A stretch of 64,000 nucleotides of DNA from Paraburkholderia monticola (GTDB lineage: Bacteria > Pseudomonadota > Gammaproteobacteria > Burkholderiales > Burkholderiaceae). The stretch is from NCBI RefSeq assembly GCF_001580545.1, contig NZ_LRBG01000005.1, positions 124,001 through 188,000 on the forward strand, given 5' to 3'. Position numbers and translations under genes: made by a program. Positions 53,306 to 63,948 of this stretch are shown in pieces; the stretch's first letter is position 1, and every line of letters starts with the position of its first letter. A model generated the notes under the pieces. That model was not told the DNA's origin, searched no databases, and was given only the letters and a program-made list of their open reading frames with translations.

Positions 53306-53764
53306 TCAGAAACCGCGCGACAGCACCGCGACGCCGATCGTCACGACACCCAGCACGATATTGATCAGCACAAGACGGCGAACCGTGCCGACCGCCCGCG
53401 CGCCGTCGGGCCACTTCTGCGCCTGCACCGCGCGGCGAATGCGCGGATACACCGCGAAGCGGATATGCCCGAAGATCAGCATCATCACGATGCCGAGGCC
53501 GGCCATTGTGTGCAGCGGCCAGAGCGCATGAGCGCCGCCGAATTGCGTCAGCAGGAAACCGCCGCTGATCAGGATCACGAGCACCGAGACTCCGACCCAG
53601 TTGAAGAAGCGTCCGAACACCGACTCCCACAGCGGCAGGCGCAGTTGCGGCGAGAGATCGCCGAGCGCCGGGCGCAGACAGAAATGCGCAAACACCATAC
53701 CGCCGACCCACACCGCCACCCCAAGCAGATGCAGAAAAAGCGCGACTTCGATAGCCTTGTTCAT
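53306..53764 (-). CDS. CopD-family membrane protein
   Basis: A 152-aa protein with four hydrophobic helices, starting MNKAIEVALFLHLLGVAVWV. It has conserved His in FLHLLGVAVWVGGMVFAHFC, LWPLHTMAGLGIVMMLIFGH and a following basic segment (PRIRRAVQAQKWPDGARAVG). The paired His suggest metal or haem binding; CopD-like proteins are linked to copper uptake or act as haem-containing inner-membrane proteins. GAGGAAA lies before the start. It is downstream of parC on the same strand after a 288-bp gap and convergent with chrA. Confidence 0.85.
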   Translation of the reverse strand: MNKAIEVALFLHLLGVAVWVGGMVFAHFCLRPALGDLSPQLRLPLWESVFGRFFNWVGVSVLVILISGGFLLTQFGGAHALWPLHTMAGLGIVMMLIFGHIRFAVYPRIRRAVQAQKWPDGARAVGTVRRLVLINIVLGVVTIGVAVLSRGF

Positions 53765-54052
53765 GTAATTTTCCTCTCCCGACGACGCCACACCGTTTAG
53801 GACACCAGATCCCGCTCAGCAGTAACTGAGCGCGTTCGACCATCCGTGATGCAGGCAGTTCCGGGTATCGACGTCTATTGCGTCGTATTTCGTTGTTGTG
53901 ATCGCGGCACCATCATCTGGCCGCGACGCCGCCGCTCCCCGTTTGCTTTCCACACCCTTCGCGCGACGGACTTTTGAGACAAACCGCGAGCGCCCCGCAT
54001 GCTAGCAGGCGCCCGTGGCTCTACGGCGTCAAACTTCGTTAAATCGACTCCA

Positions 54053-56374
54053 CTAAGCCGGCAGCACCGGACGCATGCCGTCGAGCTTCAGCTTGCTCTC
54101 GGGCGCGCGTCCCTTGCGTGCGCGCTTGCCGACATGCGTCGCAAGCTCGGCGCCGGCAAGCTTCTCCTCGTCGAGGCGACCGCCGCGGCGCGTGCCGATC
54201 AGCATCACGCCGGCCTTGTTGATCGCGAGCGCCTGCACGAGCGCTTCGTTGTCGTCGAGTGCCATCAGGATGACGCCACGGCCGCCGCCCGACAGCGTCT
54301 TCATCTCGTCGAGGCCGAACACGAGCAGACGCCCGCCCGACGACAGACACGCGACCTGCAGCGCATCCGGCAGCATCGGCATCGGCGCGAGCGGCGCGGC
54401 ACCGGCATCGATCGTCATGAACGACTTGCCGGCCTTCACGCGGCTCACCATGTCGCCGACCTTCGCGATGAAGCCAAAGCCGTTGCTCGATGCGAGCAGG
54501 AGCGCCTGTTCCGCCGACGCCGCGTAGTAGTGCATCAGATGGCTACCCGATTCGAGTTCGATCAGCGACGTGACCGGCACGCCATCGCCGCGCCCGCCTG
54601 GCAATTGCGCTACCGAGACCGAATAGACACGGCCGTTGCTGCCCCACGCGATCAGCGTGTCGGGCGTGCGGCACTGGAACGCCGCGTAGAGGCCGTCGCC
54701 GGCCTTGAAGGTGAAGCCCGCGGTGTCGAGCCCGTGGCCCTTCAGCGCGCGCACCCAGCCCTTCTGCGATACCACGACCGTGACCGGCTCGTCGACCACG
54801 CGCGCTTCGAACGTCGCGCGCTTTTCCTGCTGGATCAGCGTGCGGCGCTCGTCGCCGTACTGCTTCGCGTCGGCTTCGATTTCCTTGATCAGCAGTCGCT
54901 TCATCGCCGATTCGCTGCCGAGCAGCTCTTCGAGCTTGGCCTTCTCGTCGCGCAGCTCGGCCAGTTCCTTCTCGATCTTGATCTTCTCGAGGCGAGCCAA
55001 CTGACGCAGCCGGATTTCGAGGATGTCCTCGGCCTGCCGGTCCGTCAGACCGAACGCGGCCATCAGCGCGACCTTCGGCTCGTCCGATTCGCGGATGATG
55101 CGGATCACCTCGTCGATATTCAGGAAGACGATCATCCGGCCTTCGAGAATATGGATCCGGTCGTCGACCTTCGACAGCCGATACCGCGTACGACGCGTGA
55201 CCGTCTCGAATCGGAACGCGACCCACTCCTGCAGGATTTCGCTCAAGCCCTTCTGACGCGGCCGGCCATCGCCGCCGACCATCACCATGTTCAGCGGCGC
55301 ATTCGATTCGAGGCTCGTATGCGCGAGCAGCGTGTTGACGAACTCGGTCTGATCGATGCGGCTCGACTTCGGCTCGAACACGAGACGCACCGGCGCGTCC
55401 TTGCCCGATTCGTCGCGCACCGCGTCGACGAGCGCGAGCAGCGTCTGCTTCGTCTGCAACTGCTCGGGCGTCAGCGCCTTCTTGCCGAGCTTGATCTTCG
55501 GGTTGGTCTGTTCTTCGATTTCCTCGAGCACCTTTTGCGCGGCCGTGCTCGGCGGCAATTCGGTGATGACGAGCTGCCACTGGCCACGCGCGAGATCTTC
55601 GATCTTCCAACGCGCGCGCACCTTCAGGCTGCCGCGACCGGTTTCGTACGCGGCGGCGATCTCCGCCTCGCTCGAAATGATCTGGCCGCCGCCCGGGAAG
55701 TCCGGCCCCGGCACGTGCTGCATCAGTTCCGCGTGCGAGAGCTTCGGATTGCGGATCAGCGCAACCGCCGCCCCCGCCACTTCGCGCAGATTGTGCGAAG
55801 GAATTTCCGTCGCGAGACCCACCGCGATGCCCGATGCGCCGTTCAACAGCACGAACGGCAAGCGTGCGGGCAGCGTCTTCGGCTCTTCGAACGAGCCGTC
55901 GTAGTTCGGCATGAAGTCGACCGTGCCCTGGTCGATTTCGCCGAGCAGCAGCTTCGCGATCGGCGTCAGGCGCGCTTCGGTGTAACGCATCGCCGCCGCG
56001 CCGTCGCCGTCGCGCGAGCCGAAGTTGCCCTGGCCGTCGATCAGCGGATAGCGCATCGAGAAGTCTTGCGCGAGACGCACGAGCGCGTCGTACGCGGACT
56101 GGTCGCCATGCGGGTGATACTTGCCGAGCACGTCGCCGACCACGCGCGCCGACTTGACCGGCTTTGCATTGTCGGCGAGGCCCATCTCGTTCATCGCGAA
56201 CAGGATGCGGCGCTGCACCGGCTTCTGGCCGTCGCAAACGTCCGGCAGCGCGCGGCCCTTGACCACGCTGACCGCATACTCGAGGTACGCGCGCTCCGCG
56301 TAGTTGCCGAGCGTCAGCACGTCGCTATCCGACGGCGGCTCGTTGAAAAGGTCGAGAGTGTTATCGTCGTCCAT
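54053..56374 (-). CDS. parC: DNA topoisomerase IV subunit A
   Basis: Breakage-reunion subunit of topoisomerase IV, which decatenates daughter chromosomes. The 773-aa protein starts [20 protein letters not shown]. The QRDR reads [20 protein letters not shown], the catalytic Tyr is in [14 protein letters not shown], and [20 protein letters not shown] and a C-terminal beta-pinwheel follow. At the position of E. coli Ser80 the residue is Gln, and at Glu84 it is Asp. It is 43 bp downstream of parE on the same strand, forming an operon. Confidence 0.96.
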   Translation of the reverse strand: MDDDNTLDLFNEPPSDSDVLTLGNYAERAYLEYAVSVVKGRALPDVCDGQKPVQRRILFAMNEMGLADNAKPVKSARVVGDVLGKYHPHGDQSAYDALVRLAQDFSMRYPLIDGQGNFGSRDGDGAAAMRYTEARLTPIAKLLLGEIDQGTVDFMPNYDGSFEEPKTLPARLPFVLLNGASGIAVGLATEIPSHNLREVAGAAVALIRNPKLSHAELMQHVPGPDFPGGGQIISSEAEIAAAYETGRGSLKVRARWKIEDLARGQWQLVITELPPSTAAQKVLEEIEEQTNPKIKLGKKALTPEQLQTKQTLLALVDAVRDESGKDAPVRLVFEPKSSRIDQTEFVNTLLAHTSLESNAPLNMVMVGGDGRPRQKGLSEILQEWVAFRFETVTRRTRYRLSKVDDRIHILEGRMIVFLNIDEVIRIIRESDEPKVALMAAFGLTDRQAEDILEIRLRQLARLEKIKIEKELAELRDEKAKLEELLGSESAMKRLLIKEIEADAKQYGDERRTLIQQEKRATFEARVVDEPVTVVVSQKGWVRALKGHGLDTAGFTFKAGDGLYAAFQCRTPDTLIAWGSNGRVYSVSVAQLPGGRGDGVPVTSLIELESGSHLMHYYAASAEQALLLASSNGFGFIAKVGDMVSRVKAGKSFMTIDAGAAPLAPMPMLPDALQVACLSSGGRLLVFGLDEMKTLSGGGRGVILMALDDNEALVQALAINKAGVMLIGTRRGGRLDEEKLAGAELATHVGKRARKGRAPESKLKLDGMRPVLPA

Positions 56375-56417
56375 CTAGATTTCGTGTCCGTGTTTGGCTT
56401 GCAGTGTCGCGTGGCGC

Positions 56418-58403
56418 TCAGATGTCCGCTTCGACTTCGTTGCCCTTCTCTTCGAGCCAGCTGCGGCGCGACGCCGCTTCGCCCTTGCCCATCAGCATCG
56501 TCATGCGTGCGACGGTCGCGTCGTAGTCGAGCTCGCCGAGCGCCACCGGTTGCAGGCGGCGCGTGTCGGGATTCATCGTCGTGTCCCACAACTGCTCGGC
56601 GCTCATTTCACCGAGGCCTTTGAAGCGGCTGATCGACCACTGGTTCTCGCGTACACCATCCTTGCGCAGCTTGTCGAGAATCGCCTCGAGTTCGCCTTCG
56701 TCGAGCGCGTAGAGCTTCTGCGCTGGCTTCTTGCCGCGCGCGGGCGCATCGACGCGAAACAGCGGCGGCCGCGCGACGCACACATGGCCACGCTCGATCA
56801 GCTGCGGGAAATGCTTGAAGAACAGCGTGAGCAGCAACACCTGGATGTGCGAGCCGTCGACGTCCGCATCCGACAGAATGCAGATCTTGCCGTAGCGCAG
56901 ATTCGACAGGTCGACCTTGTCGTCCGGATTGTGCGGATCGACGCCGATCGCCACCGAAATGTCGTGCACCTCGTTGTTCGCGAACAGGCGGTCGCGCTCG
57001 GTTTCCCATGTATTCAGCACCTTGCCGCGCAGTGGCAGGATCGCCTGGTACTCCTTGTCGCGCCCCATCTTCGCGGAGCCGCCCGCCGAGTCGCCCTCGA
57101 CGAGGAACAGCTCGTTGCGCGCGATTTCCGTCGACTCGCAATCGGTCAGCTTGCCGGGCAGCACCGCGACACCCGAGCTCTTGCGTTTCTCGACCTTCTG
57201 CCCGGCGCGCGTGCGCGCCTGCGCCTGCTTGATCACGAGATCCGCGAGCTTCTTGCCATGCTCGACGTGCTGGTTCAGCCACAGTTCGAGCGCCGGCCGC
57301 GCGAATGACGACACCAGCTTCACGGCATCGCGGCTATTCAGGCGCTCCTTGATCTGCCCTTGGAATTGCGGGTCCAGCACCTTCGCCGACAGCACGAACG
57401 AGACCCGCGCGAACACGTCTTCGGCGAGCAGCTTCACGCCCTTCGGCTGCAGGTTGTGCAACTCGACGAAGCTCTTCACCGCCTGGTAGAGACCGTCGCG
57501 CAGACCCGACTCGTGCGTGCCGCCCGCGGGCGTCGGAATCAGGTTGACGTACGACTCGCGCGTGAGCGGCCCTTCCTCGCTCCACGCGACGACCCATGCC
57601 GCGCCCTCGCCCTCGGCGAACGTCTCTTCGCTCGAGCGCGAGTTTTCCGCGTAGCGCTCGCCTTCGAACAGCGGGATCAGCAGATCGCTGCCGTTCATGC
57701 CTTCGAGCAGATAGCCGCGCAGGCCGTCTTCGTATTTCCAGCTTTGCCGCTCGCCGGTTTTTTCGTTGACGAGCGAAACTTCGACACCCGGCAACAGCAC
57801 CGCTTTCGAGCGCAGCAGACGCTGCAGTTCACCGAGCGGCAGGTTCGGCGAATCGAAGTATTTCGGATCGGCCCATGCCGTTACGCGCGTGCCCGATTTC
57901 TTCTCGCCCTTCGCGGCGGCCCGCACTTCGAGCGGCTTGGCGACGTCACCGTGCGCGAAGCTCAATTCGGCGATCTTGCCGTCGCGCCACACGGTCACGT
58001 CGAGTCGGGTGGACAGCGCGTTCGTCACCGACACGCCGACGCCATGCAAGCCGCCCGAGAACGTGTAAGCGCCGCCGGCGGCCTTGTCGAATTTGCCGCC
58101 CGCATGCAGACGCGTGAAAACGATTTCGACGACCGGCACGCCCTCGTCGGGATGCAGACCGAACGGAATGCCGCGGCCGTCGTCCTCGACCGAGACCGAA
58201 TGGTCCGCGTGCAGCGTGACCGTGATTTGCCGGCCGTAGCCGCCGAGGGCTTCGTCCGACGCGTTGTCGATGACTTCCTGAATGATGTGCAGCGGATTCT
58301 CGGTGCGGGTGTACATGCCAGGTCGCTGCTTGACCGGCTCCAGACCCTTCAACACCTTGATCGACGCTTCGCTATACGCGGCGTTTGGCTTTTTCGTAGA
58401 CAT
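56418..58403 (-). CDS. parE: DNA topoisomerase IV subunit B
   Basis: ATPase subunit of topoisomerase IV, 661 aa, starting MSTKKPNAAYSEASIKVLKG. The GHKL domain has DNASDEALGGYG, VEDDGRGIPFGLHPDEG and the K-loop GLHGVGVSVTNALS. The TOPRIM domain has LFLVEGDSAGGSAKMGRDKE, PLRGKVLNTW and SDADVDGSHIQVLLLTLFF. The short form without the GyrB insertion identifies ParE rather than GyrB. An in-frame Met at 58427 is less like the family. It is first in the parE-parC unit; the promoter region carries DnaA-box-like sequences. Confidence 0.95.
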   Translation of the reverse strand: MSTKKPNAAYSEASIKVLKGLEPVKQRPGMYTRTENPLHIIQEVIDNASDEALGGYGRQITVTLHADHSVSVEDDGRGIPFGLHPDEGVPVVEIVFTRLHAGGKFDKAAGGAYTFSGGLHGVGVSVTNALSTRLDVTVWRDGKIAELSFAHGDVAKPLEVRAAAKGEKKSGTRVTAWADPKYFDSPNLPLGELQRLLRSKAVLLPGVEVSLVNEKTGERQSWKYEDGLRGYLLEGMNGSDLLIPLFEGERYAENSRSSEETFAEGEGAAWVVAWSEEGPLTRESYVNLIPTPAGGTHESGLRDGLYQAVKSFVELHNLQPKGVKLLAEDVFARVSFVLSAKVLDPQFQGQIKERLNSRDAVKLVSSFARPALELWLNQHVEHGKKLADLVIKQAQARTRAGQKVEKRKSSGVAVLPGKLTDCESTEIARNELFLVEGDSAGGSAKMGRDKEYQAILPLRGKVLNTWETERDRLFANNEVHDISVAIGVDPHNPDDKVDLSNLRYGKICILSDADVDGSHIQVLLLTLFFKHFPQLIERGHVCVARPPLFRVDAPARGKKPAQKLYALDEGELEAILDKLRKDGVRENQWSISRFKGLGEMSAEQLWDTTMNPDTRRLQPVALGELDYDATVARMTMLMGKGEAASRRSWLEEKGNEVEADI

Positions 58404-58429
58404 GATTGACTCGGTGCGTCGGTTCATCG

Positions 58430-58464
58430 TTGTTCACAGGTCCTGTGGACAGGACCGTGGACAA
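58430..58464. promoter_or_regulatory. Cluster of three DnaA-box-like 9-mers upstream of parE
   Basis: TTGTTCACA (58430-58438, plus strand), CTGTCCACA (58452-58444, minus strand) and TTGTCCACG (58464-58456, minus strand) resemble the DnaA box TTATNCACA with one, two and two mismatches respectively. They overlap two palindromes, CACAGG-T-CCTGTG (58435-58447) and GTCCTGT-GG-ACAGGAC (58440-58455). They lie just downstream of the predicted parE -10. Confidence 0.5.
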
Positions 58465-58471
58465 TGCGTTG

Positions 58472-58499
58472 AGTATTCAAAAAAAGCGAAACGAAACAA
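58472..58499 (-). promoter_or_regulatory. Sigma-70-type promoter of parE-parC
   Basis: On the minus strand TTGTTT (58499-58494), a 16-bp spacer and AATACT (58477-58472), in a locally AT-rich stretch. The TSS would be near 58465, giving a leader of about 60 nt. Confidence 0.6.
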
Positions 58500-58891
58500 C
58501 GGGATTAGGCCGGGTGCCCGCAATGCGGGCAAGCTGTTTTGTTGCGCGGCTTCCGCTGGCGCACTGGAAAGCCGGACGCGGCCGTGGAGCCCGCCGGGGA
58601 AGCCTGTTCGCGGGGTATTGTACTGATTTCAATCCGGGCGGCAATTGACGTCGCGCTGAATTGGCCGACTGGACAAGGCGCGCCGGGCGCTGGGGGACAT
58701 GCGCCGCAGTGGCACGGAAGGCTCGCGGGATGGCTGCGCGACAGGTATCGGCGGAAATGGACGAGCGTGCGCTCGTTGCATTGAACGGTGCAGTGCGCGG
58801 CGGCGTTTTCTGTTGTTTTTTGCGCCGCCCGCGCGCGCCGCGTCGAATCATGTGGGGAGAGCGCACCGCTCGGCGCTCCCACCACGTGGCG

Positions 58892-60826
<1,935 letters not shown>

Positions 60827-60972
60827 GGGAATGGGAGAAGGCAGCGATGAGTCGGAACTGCTCATTGTACCGGGCGCGGGGCCGGTAGCAGGTACGCCGG
60901 GCGGCAGACGCGTGCAACGCAATCGGCGCGGGCGGGCGATGCACGCGCCGGCCCGGCCCTTCGAATCACTAC

Positions 60973-61374
60973 TTACTTGACGTGCACCGTGATCGTCTTG
61001 CTCATCTCCGGCCCGTACAAGCGATGCGCGCCGTCGCCGAATTGCAGGGTCAGCGTGTGATCGCCCGGCGGCAAGGTCAGGTCGGTCTCGGTCTGGCCCT
61101 TGCCGAAGTGCAGCGACTTGTCGGTCGCGGCGATGACCTCGCCCTTCTGCAGCGGCTTGCCGTCGATCAGCAGATGATGATGTCCGGTGCCCTCCGTCAT
61201 CGTGCCGGCCGGCGCGATCTTCATGCCATCGAGGCCGAATATCACGTGCACCGGATTGCTGACGCTCGCGCCGTCGGTCGGCTGCACGAAGTACACGCCT
61301 GCCGCCTGCGCCACACCCGACGCGGCAAGCAGCCCAGCCGCCGCCATGCCGACCAGCCATCTGTTTCTCAACAT
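60973..61374 (-). CDS. DUF4399 exported protein
   Basis: A 133-aa periplasmic protein with a signal peptide (MLRNRWLVGMAAAGLLAASG, cleavage near AQA-AG). The DUF4399 pattern is VYFVQPTDGASVSNPVHVIF, GLDGMKIAPAGTMTEGTGHH with HLLIDG, and LPPGDHTLTLQFGDGAHRLY. A His cluster (GTGHHHLLID) could bind metal. Function unknown; it is a beta-sandwich-like fold seen across proteobacteria. AGGAG precedes the start. It is 146 bp upstream of uup. Confidence 0.92.
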   Translation of the reverse strand: MLRNRWLVGMAAAGLLAASGVAQAAGVYFVQPTDGASVSNPVHVIFGLDGMKIAPAGTMTEGTGHHHLLIDGKPLQKGEVIAATDKSLHFGKGQTETDLTLPPGDHTLTLQFGDGAHRLYGPEMSKTITVHVK

Positions 61375-61681
61375 CGCTTTCTCCTTTTGGAATGAAATCC
61401 GGCCACTCGATACGCGCCGGCGCCCTCGCCTGAGGCCGATCGTCGCAATCCGTGCGAGATGGGCGGCGCGTCTGTCTGATCAATTAGCTGCGGATCGAAG
61501 CATACACGCCGTGTGTGACGCGGCAGGTCGCGCGAGCCCGGGTTCGCCGCGGACGGGTTGCGGCGGCGCCGCATCGGTCGTCCGGGTCGATGTGACAAAT
61601 TCCTGTAATATTGCGGGTCGCCGCGCCGCCCCAAAAAGGGGCAGAGCTAGCCGGCCATTGCATTGAACGAGAGAGTGTGTC
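61375..61681. other. Divergent spacer, DUF4399 / rubredoxin genes
   Basis: 307 bp, no gene. A possible -10 (TAATAT, 61606-61611) lies 76 bp before the rubredoxin start. A small hairpin GCCCC-AAAAA-GGGGC (61628-61642) falls in the presumed leader. Confidence 0.45.
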
Positions 61682-61873
61682 GTGAGTGAAGTAATCGAAG
61701 TAACGGAATACAAGAGCTGGGTCTGCCTGATTTGCGGCTGGATCTACAACGAGGAAGACGGTCTGCCCGAAGACGGTATCGCGCCGGGCACGCGCTTCGC
61801 CGACATCCCGGAAGACTGGCGCTGCCCGCTGTGCGACGTGGGCAAGGCTGAGTTCGCGGTGGTGGAGTTCTAA
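61682..61873 (+). CDS. Rubredoxin
   Basis: A 63-aa electron carrier with one iron held by four Cys in two knuckles, VCLICGWIY and WRCPLCDVGK. The intervening EDGLPEDGIAPGTRFADIPE is the usual acidic/aromatic core. It uses a GTG start (MSEVIEVTEYKSW) preceded by a GAGAGAG-type ribosome-binding site. Likely partners are alkane hydroxylase- or oxidative-stress-type reductases, not encoded nearby. A terminator follows. Confidence 0.95.
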   Translation: MSEVIEVTEYKSWVCLICGWIYNEEDGLPEDGIAPGTRFADIPEDWRCPLCDVGKAEFAVVEF

Positions 61874-61938
61874 AGTCGAGATGACCTCGGGCGATCGGCG
61901 CGATTGCGTGCGCTTCGCCAGACGGTCAGGTGGTTAGC

Positions 61939-61977
61939 ACGGCCCGGCAGGCGACGTCTGCGGGGCCGTTTGCTTTT
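61939..61977 (+). terminator. Terminator downstream of rubredoxin
   Basis: 12-bp stem ACGGCCCGGCAG/CTGCGGGGCCGT (one mismatch), 7-nt loop, followed by TTGCTTTTG. Confidence 0.78.
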
Positions 61978-62038
61978 GTGGGGTTTGTCGTAGGCGTGCG
62001 CGGCCCCAAGCCCCGCTCTCCTTTTGCTTGCGCCGGTT

Positions 62039-62047
62039 TGATATACT
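62039..62047 (+). promoter_or_regulatory. Extended -10 promoter of tRNA-Arg
   Basis: TGATATACT gives the extended -10 form TGnTATACT, about 60 bp upstream of the mature tRNA 5' end. No good -35 at the usual distance, as allowed for extended -10 promoters. Confidence 0.6.
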
Positions 62048-62107
62048 CTGCGCTCGCTGGTCGATCTGGGCTCTACGAGTCCTCGTGGATCGGTCCGGCT
62101 CGGTCCT

Positions 62108-62182
62108 CTCCCTGTAGTTCAATGGATAGAACAAGTGCCTCCTAAGCGCTAGATACAGGTTCGATTCCTGTCAGGGGGACCA
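62108..62182 (+). tRNA. tRNA-Arg (anticodon CCT)
   Basis: 75-nt cloverleaf. Acceptor CTCCCTG pairs with CAGGGGG (one G-U), discriminator A, and CCA encoded at 62180-62182. The anticodon arm is AGTGC-CTCCTAA-GCGCT (anticodon CCT, decoding AGG), and the T arm is ACAGG-TTCGATT-CCTGT. AGG is a rare codon in such a GC-rich genome, and this tRNA is a frequent integration site for mobile DNA in proteobacteria. A terminator hairpin follows at 62217. Confidence 0.95.
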
Positions 62183-62216
62183 AGCAGAGTCCCAGCGGCT
62201 CCCAAGTTTGCCCGTC

Positions 62217-62250
62217 AAAGCCCCGTATGCGTCGCGCTGCGGGGCTTTTT
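62217..62250 (+). terminator. Rho-independent terminator of tRNA-Arg
   Basis: 9-bp stem AAAGCCCCG/CGGGGCTTT with a 14-nt loop and a T5 tail. A related but degraded copy lies at about 62997-63030 beyond the next two genes. Confidence 0.88.
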
Positions 62251-62336
62251 GCTGCCATGGAGGCGCCTCGTCTTGCATCCATGCGATCATCCCGGAAGCA
62301 CGAGACGATGCTGCAAGCCCGCCAAAGGAGACCTTG

Positions 62337-62681
62337 ATGAGCAAGAGGCACAACCGCCGTCAGCGCAAAAAGCTTCATCTCGACGAATTTCAGGAGTTCG
62401 GCTTTTTCGTCGCGGCGAAGTATCAAGATCAACTGGATGCCCGTGATCGCGAGGACTTGCTCGACGAGTTTCTGGCGTTCATCGAGGCGAACGGAATGCT
62501 GGCGGCAGTGTCGACGGACACCTGCGTAGATGCCTATCTGATCTCCGAAGCGGCGCGAGGCTCGGCGACAGAGGACCATCGGCAACTCGTGCGCGCATGG
62601 CTGGAGAATCGATCAGAGCTCAATGGCATCGAAGTCAGAGAACTTTCCGATGCCTGGTATCCGCCGGTCACGGTTATCTAG
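62337..62681 (+). CDS. YggL-family protein (DUF469)
   Basis: A 114-aa soluble protein starting MSKRHNRRQRKKLHLDEFQE. The basic N-terminus and the LDEFQEFGFFVAAKYQDQLD stretch, then LLDEFLAFIEANGMLAAVST, match YggL, which in E. coli associates with the 50S ribosomal subunit. A strong AAAGGAGA site precedes the ATG. It lies between tRNA-Arg and a small hypothetical gene. It may be a paralogue gained with DNA inserted beside the tRNA. Confidence 0.85.
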   Translation: MSKRHNRRQRKKLHLDEFQEFGFFVAAKYQDQLDARDREDLLDEFLAFIEANGMLAAVSTDTCVDAYLISEAARGSATEDHRQLVRAWLENRSELNGIEVRELSDAWYPPVTVI

Positions 62682-62730
62682 CCAACCCGTTTAGATGCAG
62701 CGGAGAACCACCCTGACATCGGAGGTGTTT

Positions 62731-62982
62731 ATGTGGGACAAGATCGACTACAAGGGATTTGAGATCTGGGTGCTACCGATCCTCGCGTACGGGCCGCCGA
62801 CGCCAAACACCCCATACCACTACAACGGTTATGTATGCCGCCCAGGAGCTGACCTGCGGCATGCCGGGGAGCGCAGGCAGTTTTATCAACTTGGAGATGT
62901 CTTTGCGACCGAAGCAGAGGCGCTGGATGCAGCCTATCGCGAAGGTCGCGCTCTCGTCGACTCGATGGTCGCCAACGGCTGA
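62731..62982 (+). CDS. Small hypothetical protein, 83 aa
   Basis: Starts MWDKIDYKGFEIWVLPILAY after a consensus GGAGGT site at 8-bp spacing; an upstream in-frame Met lacks one. A beta-rich N-terminal half (YHYNGYVCRPGADLRHAG) is followed by a helix (ATEAEALDAAYREGRALVDS). This layout resembles small Burkholderia proteins of unknown function; I cannot assign a family with confidence. It is 49 bp downstream of the YggL-like gene, probably co-transcribed. Confidence 0.7.
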   Translation: MWDKIDYKGFEIWVLPILAYGPPTPNTPYHYNGYVCRPGADLRHAGERRQFYQLGDVFATEAEALDAAYREGRALVDSMVANG

Positions 62983-63108
62983 GCCAGGTCAGCCCACAAA
63001 GGCCTCGCATGTGTTGCGCTGCGGGGCCCAAAAAAGAATCTCGACCTCGCGAGTTCGAGGACCGTCATTGCAAAACGCCTCTGAGGCGCGCGCAAATCCG
63101 ACGGCTCC

Positions 63109-63948
63109 TCATTTTTGCAGCGGCCGTCGGACACTTTGCTCGTAGATCGACGGATCGACGATGTTCATCTCATCCGTGGGCCGTTGGCCGAAAACCCGCT
63201 CGAAGTCCTCGGGTCCCAGAATGTCGGCGGCTTCGTGGAGAAAGGACGAATAGGCCTTGTTCAGCTCCGAGGCCGTCGGGACATCACTGTCCTGCGGCGC
63301 GTATTGCAAACGCTCGACCTGGACCATAAACGCGCGTCGATGATCCATCAACGACTTGATCTTCGCGCCCGCGTCCGGACCTTTCAGGGTCGCCTGAAGA
63401 TGCCCCTGAAAATCATCGACATCGGCTCCCGCCTGTCCTGAATTCATAGCGTGACTCCCGCCTTGGGTTGAGCACTGAATCTTTTTGCTCGCCCATGCGG
63501 CGTGCTGCTTGCCGTATGTTCCGAAGATCGCGATGCTCAACCAGTAACCGCGCGCCTTGTTGACCGTGGCAGGTGTCGCTCCCCCACGGCCGGTCGCCCA
63601 AAGAATCTGGTTCGACAGTTGATGGCAGACACCGTCGCGACCATAGCTAAAGATCGTTCCACGAGCGGCCGGATCGATGGTCGAGTCCACATCGGGCCTA
63701 CACAGACAACCAGCATAAAGCAGATCTGCCGCGCCGGAAGCCAGAAAGCCATCCGCGCTGACCGGTGTCCCGCCTTTGGCATGGAAGCTGCCCCAGCTGT
63801 ACCAATAGTGCTCTCCGGCGCTCAAAACGTCAGCCAGCGCCGGGTACACCTTCACCCGGTTGTCGTAAGTCGTCACCCAGGTATGGTCGACCACGGACCC
63901 TTGGAAATACGCCGGAACCGACCATGCGAACAATGTAACGGCGCTCAT
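63109..63948 (-). CDS. Putative Cys/His hydrolase-like protein of unknown function
   Basis: A 279-aa protein with no signal peptide. Conserved-looking segments are SVPAYFQGSVVDHTWVTTYD (His22), HYWYSWGSFHAKGG, ARGTIFSYGRDGVCHQLSNQ (Cys108, His109, Asn113) and KARGYWLSIAIFGTYGKQHA. A His early and a C-H...N cluster later resembles the order in circularly permuted NlpC/P60 (LRAT-like) enzymes; this is inference, not a family match. The C-terminal 100 residues are helical and charged. Its ATG overlaps the end of another frame (ATGA), suggesting an operon extending beyond the window. Confidence 0.7.
   Translation of the reverse strand: MSAVTLFAWSVPAYFQGSVVDHTWVTTYDNRVKVYPALADVLSAGEHYWYSWGSFHAKGGTPVSADGFLASGAADLLYAGCLCRPDVDSTIDPAARGTIFSYGRDGVCHQLSNQILWATGRGGATPATVNKARGYWLSIAIFGTYGKQHAAWASKKIQCSTQGGSHAMNSGQAGADVDDFQGHLQATLKGPDAGAKIKSLMDHRRAFMVQVERLQYAPQDSDVPTASELNKAYSSFLHEAADILGPEDFERVFGQRPTDEMNIVDPSIYEQSVRRPLQK

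Larger units (their letters stand above)
58404..58891. other. 488-bp region upstream of parE
   Basis: No gene supported. The left 100 bp contains the parE promoter and the DnaA-box-like cluster annotated separately. The rest (58505-58891) is GC-rich and featureless to me; it separates the parE start from the stop of uup (both on the minus strand). Confidence 0.55.

Noticed and set aside
53999..56623. 874-codon plus-strand open frame opposite parC
   Set aside because: Shadow of parC: composition and lack of motifs; starts and stops unrelated to ribosome-binding sites.
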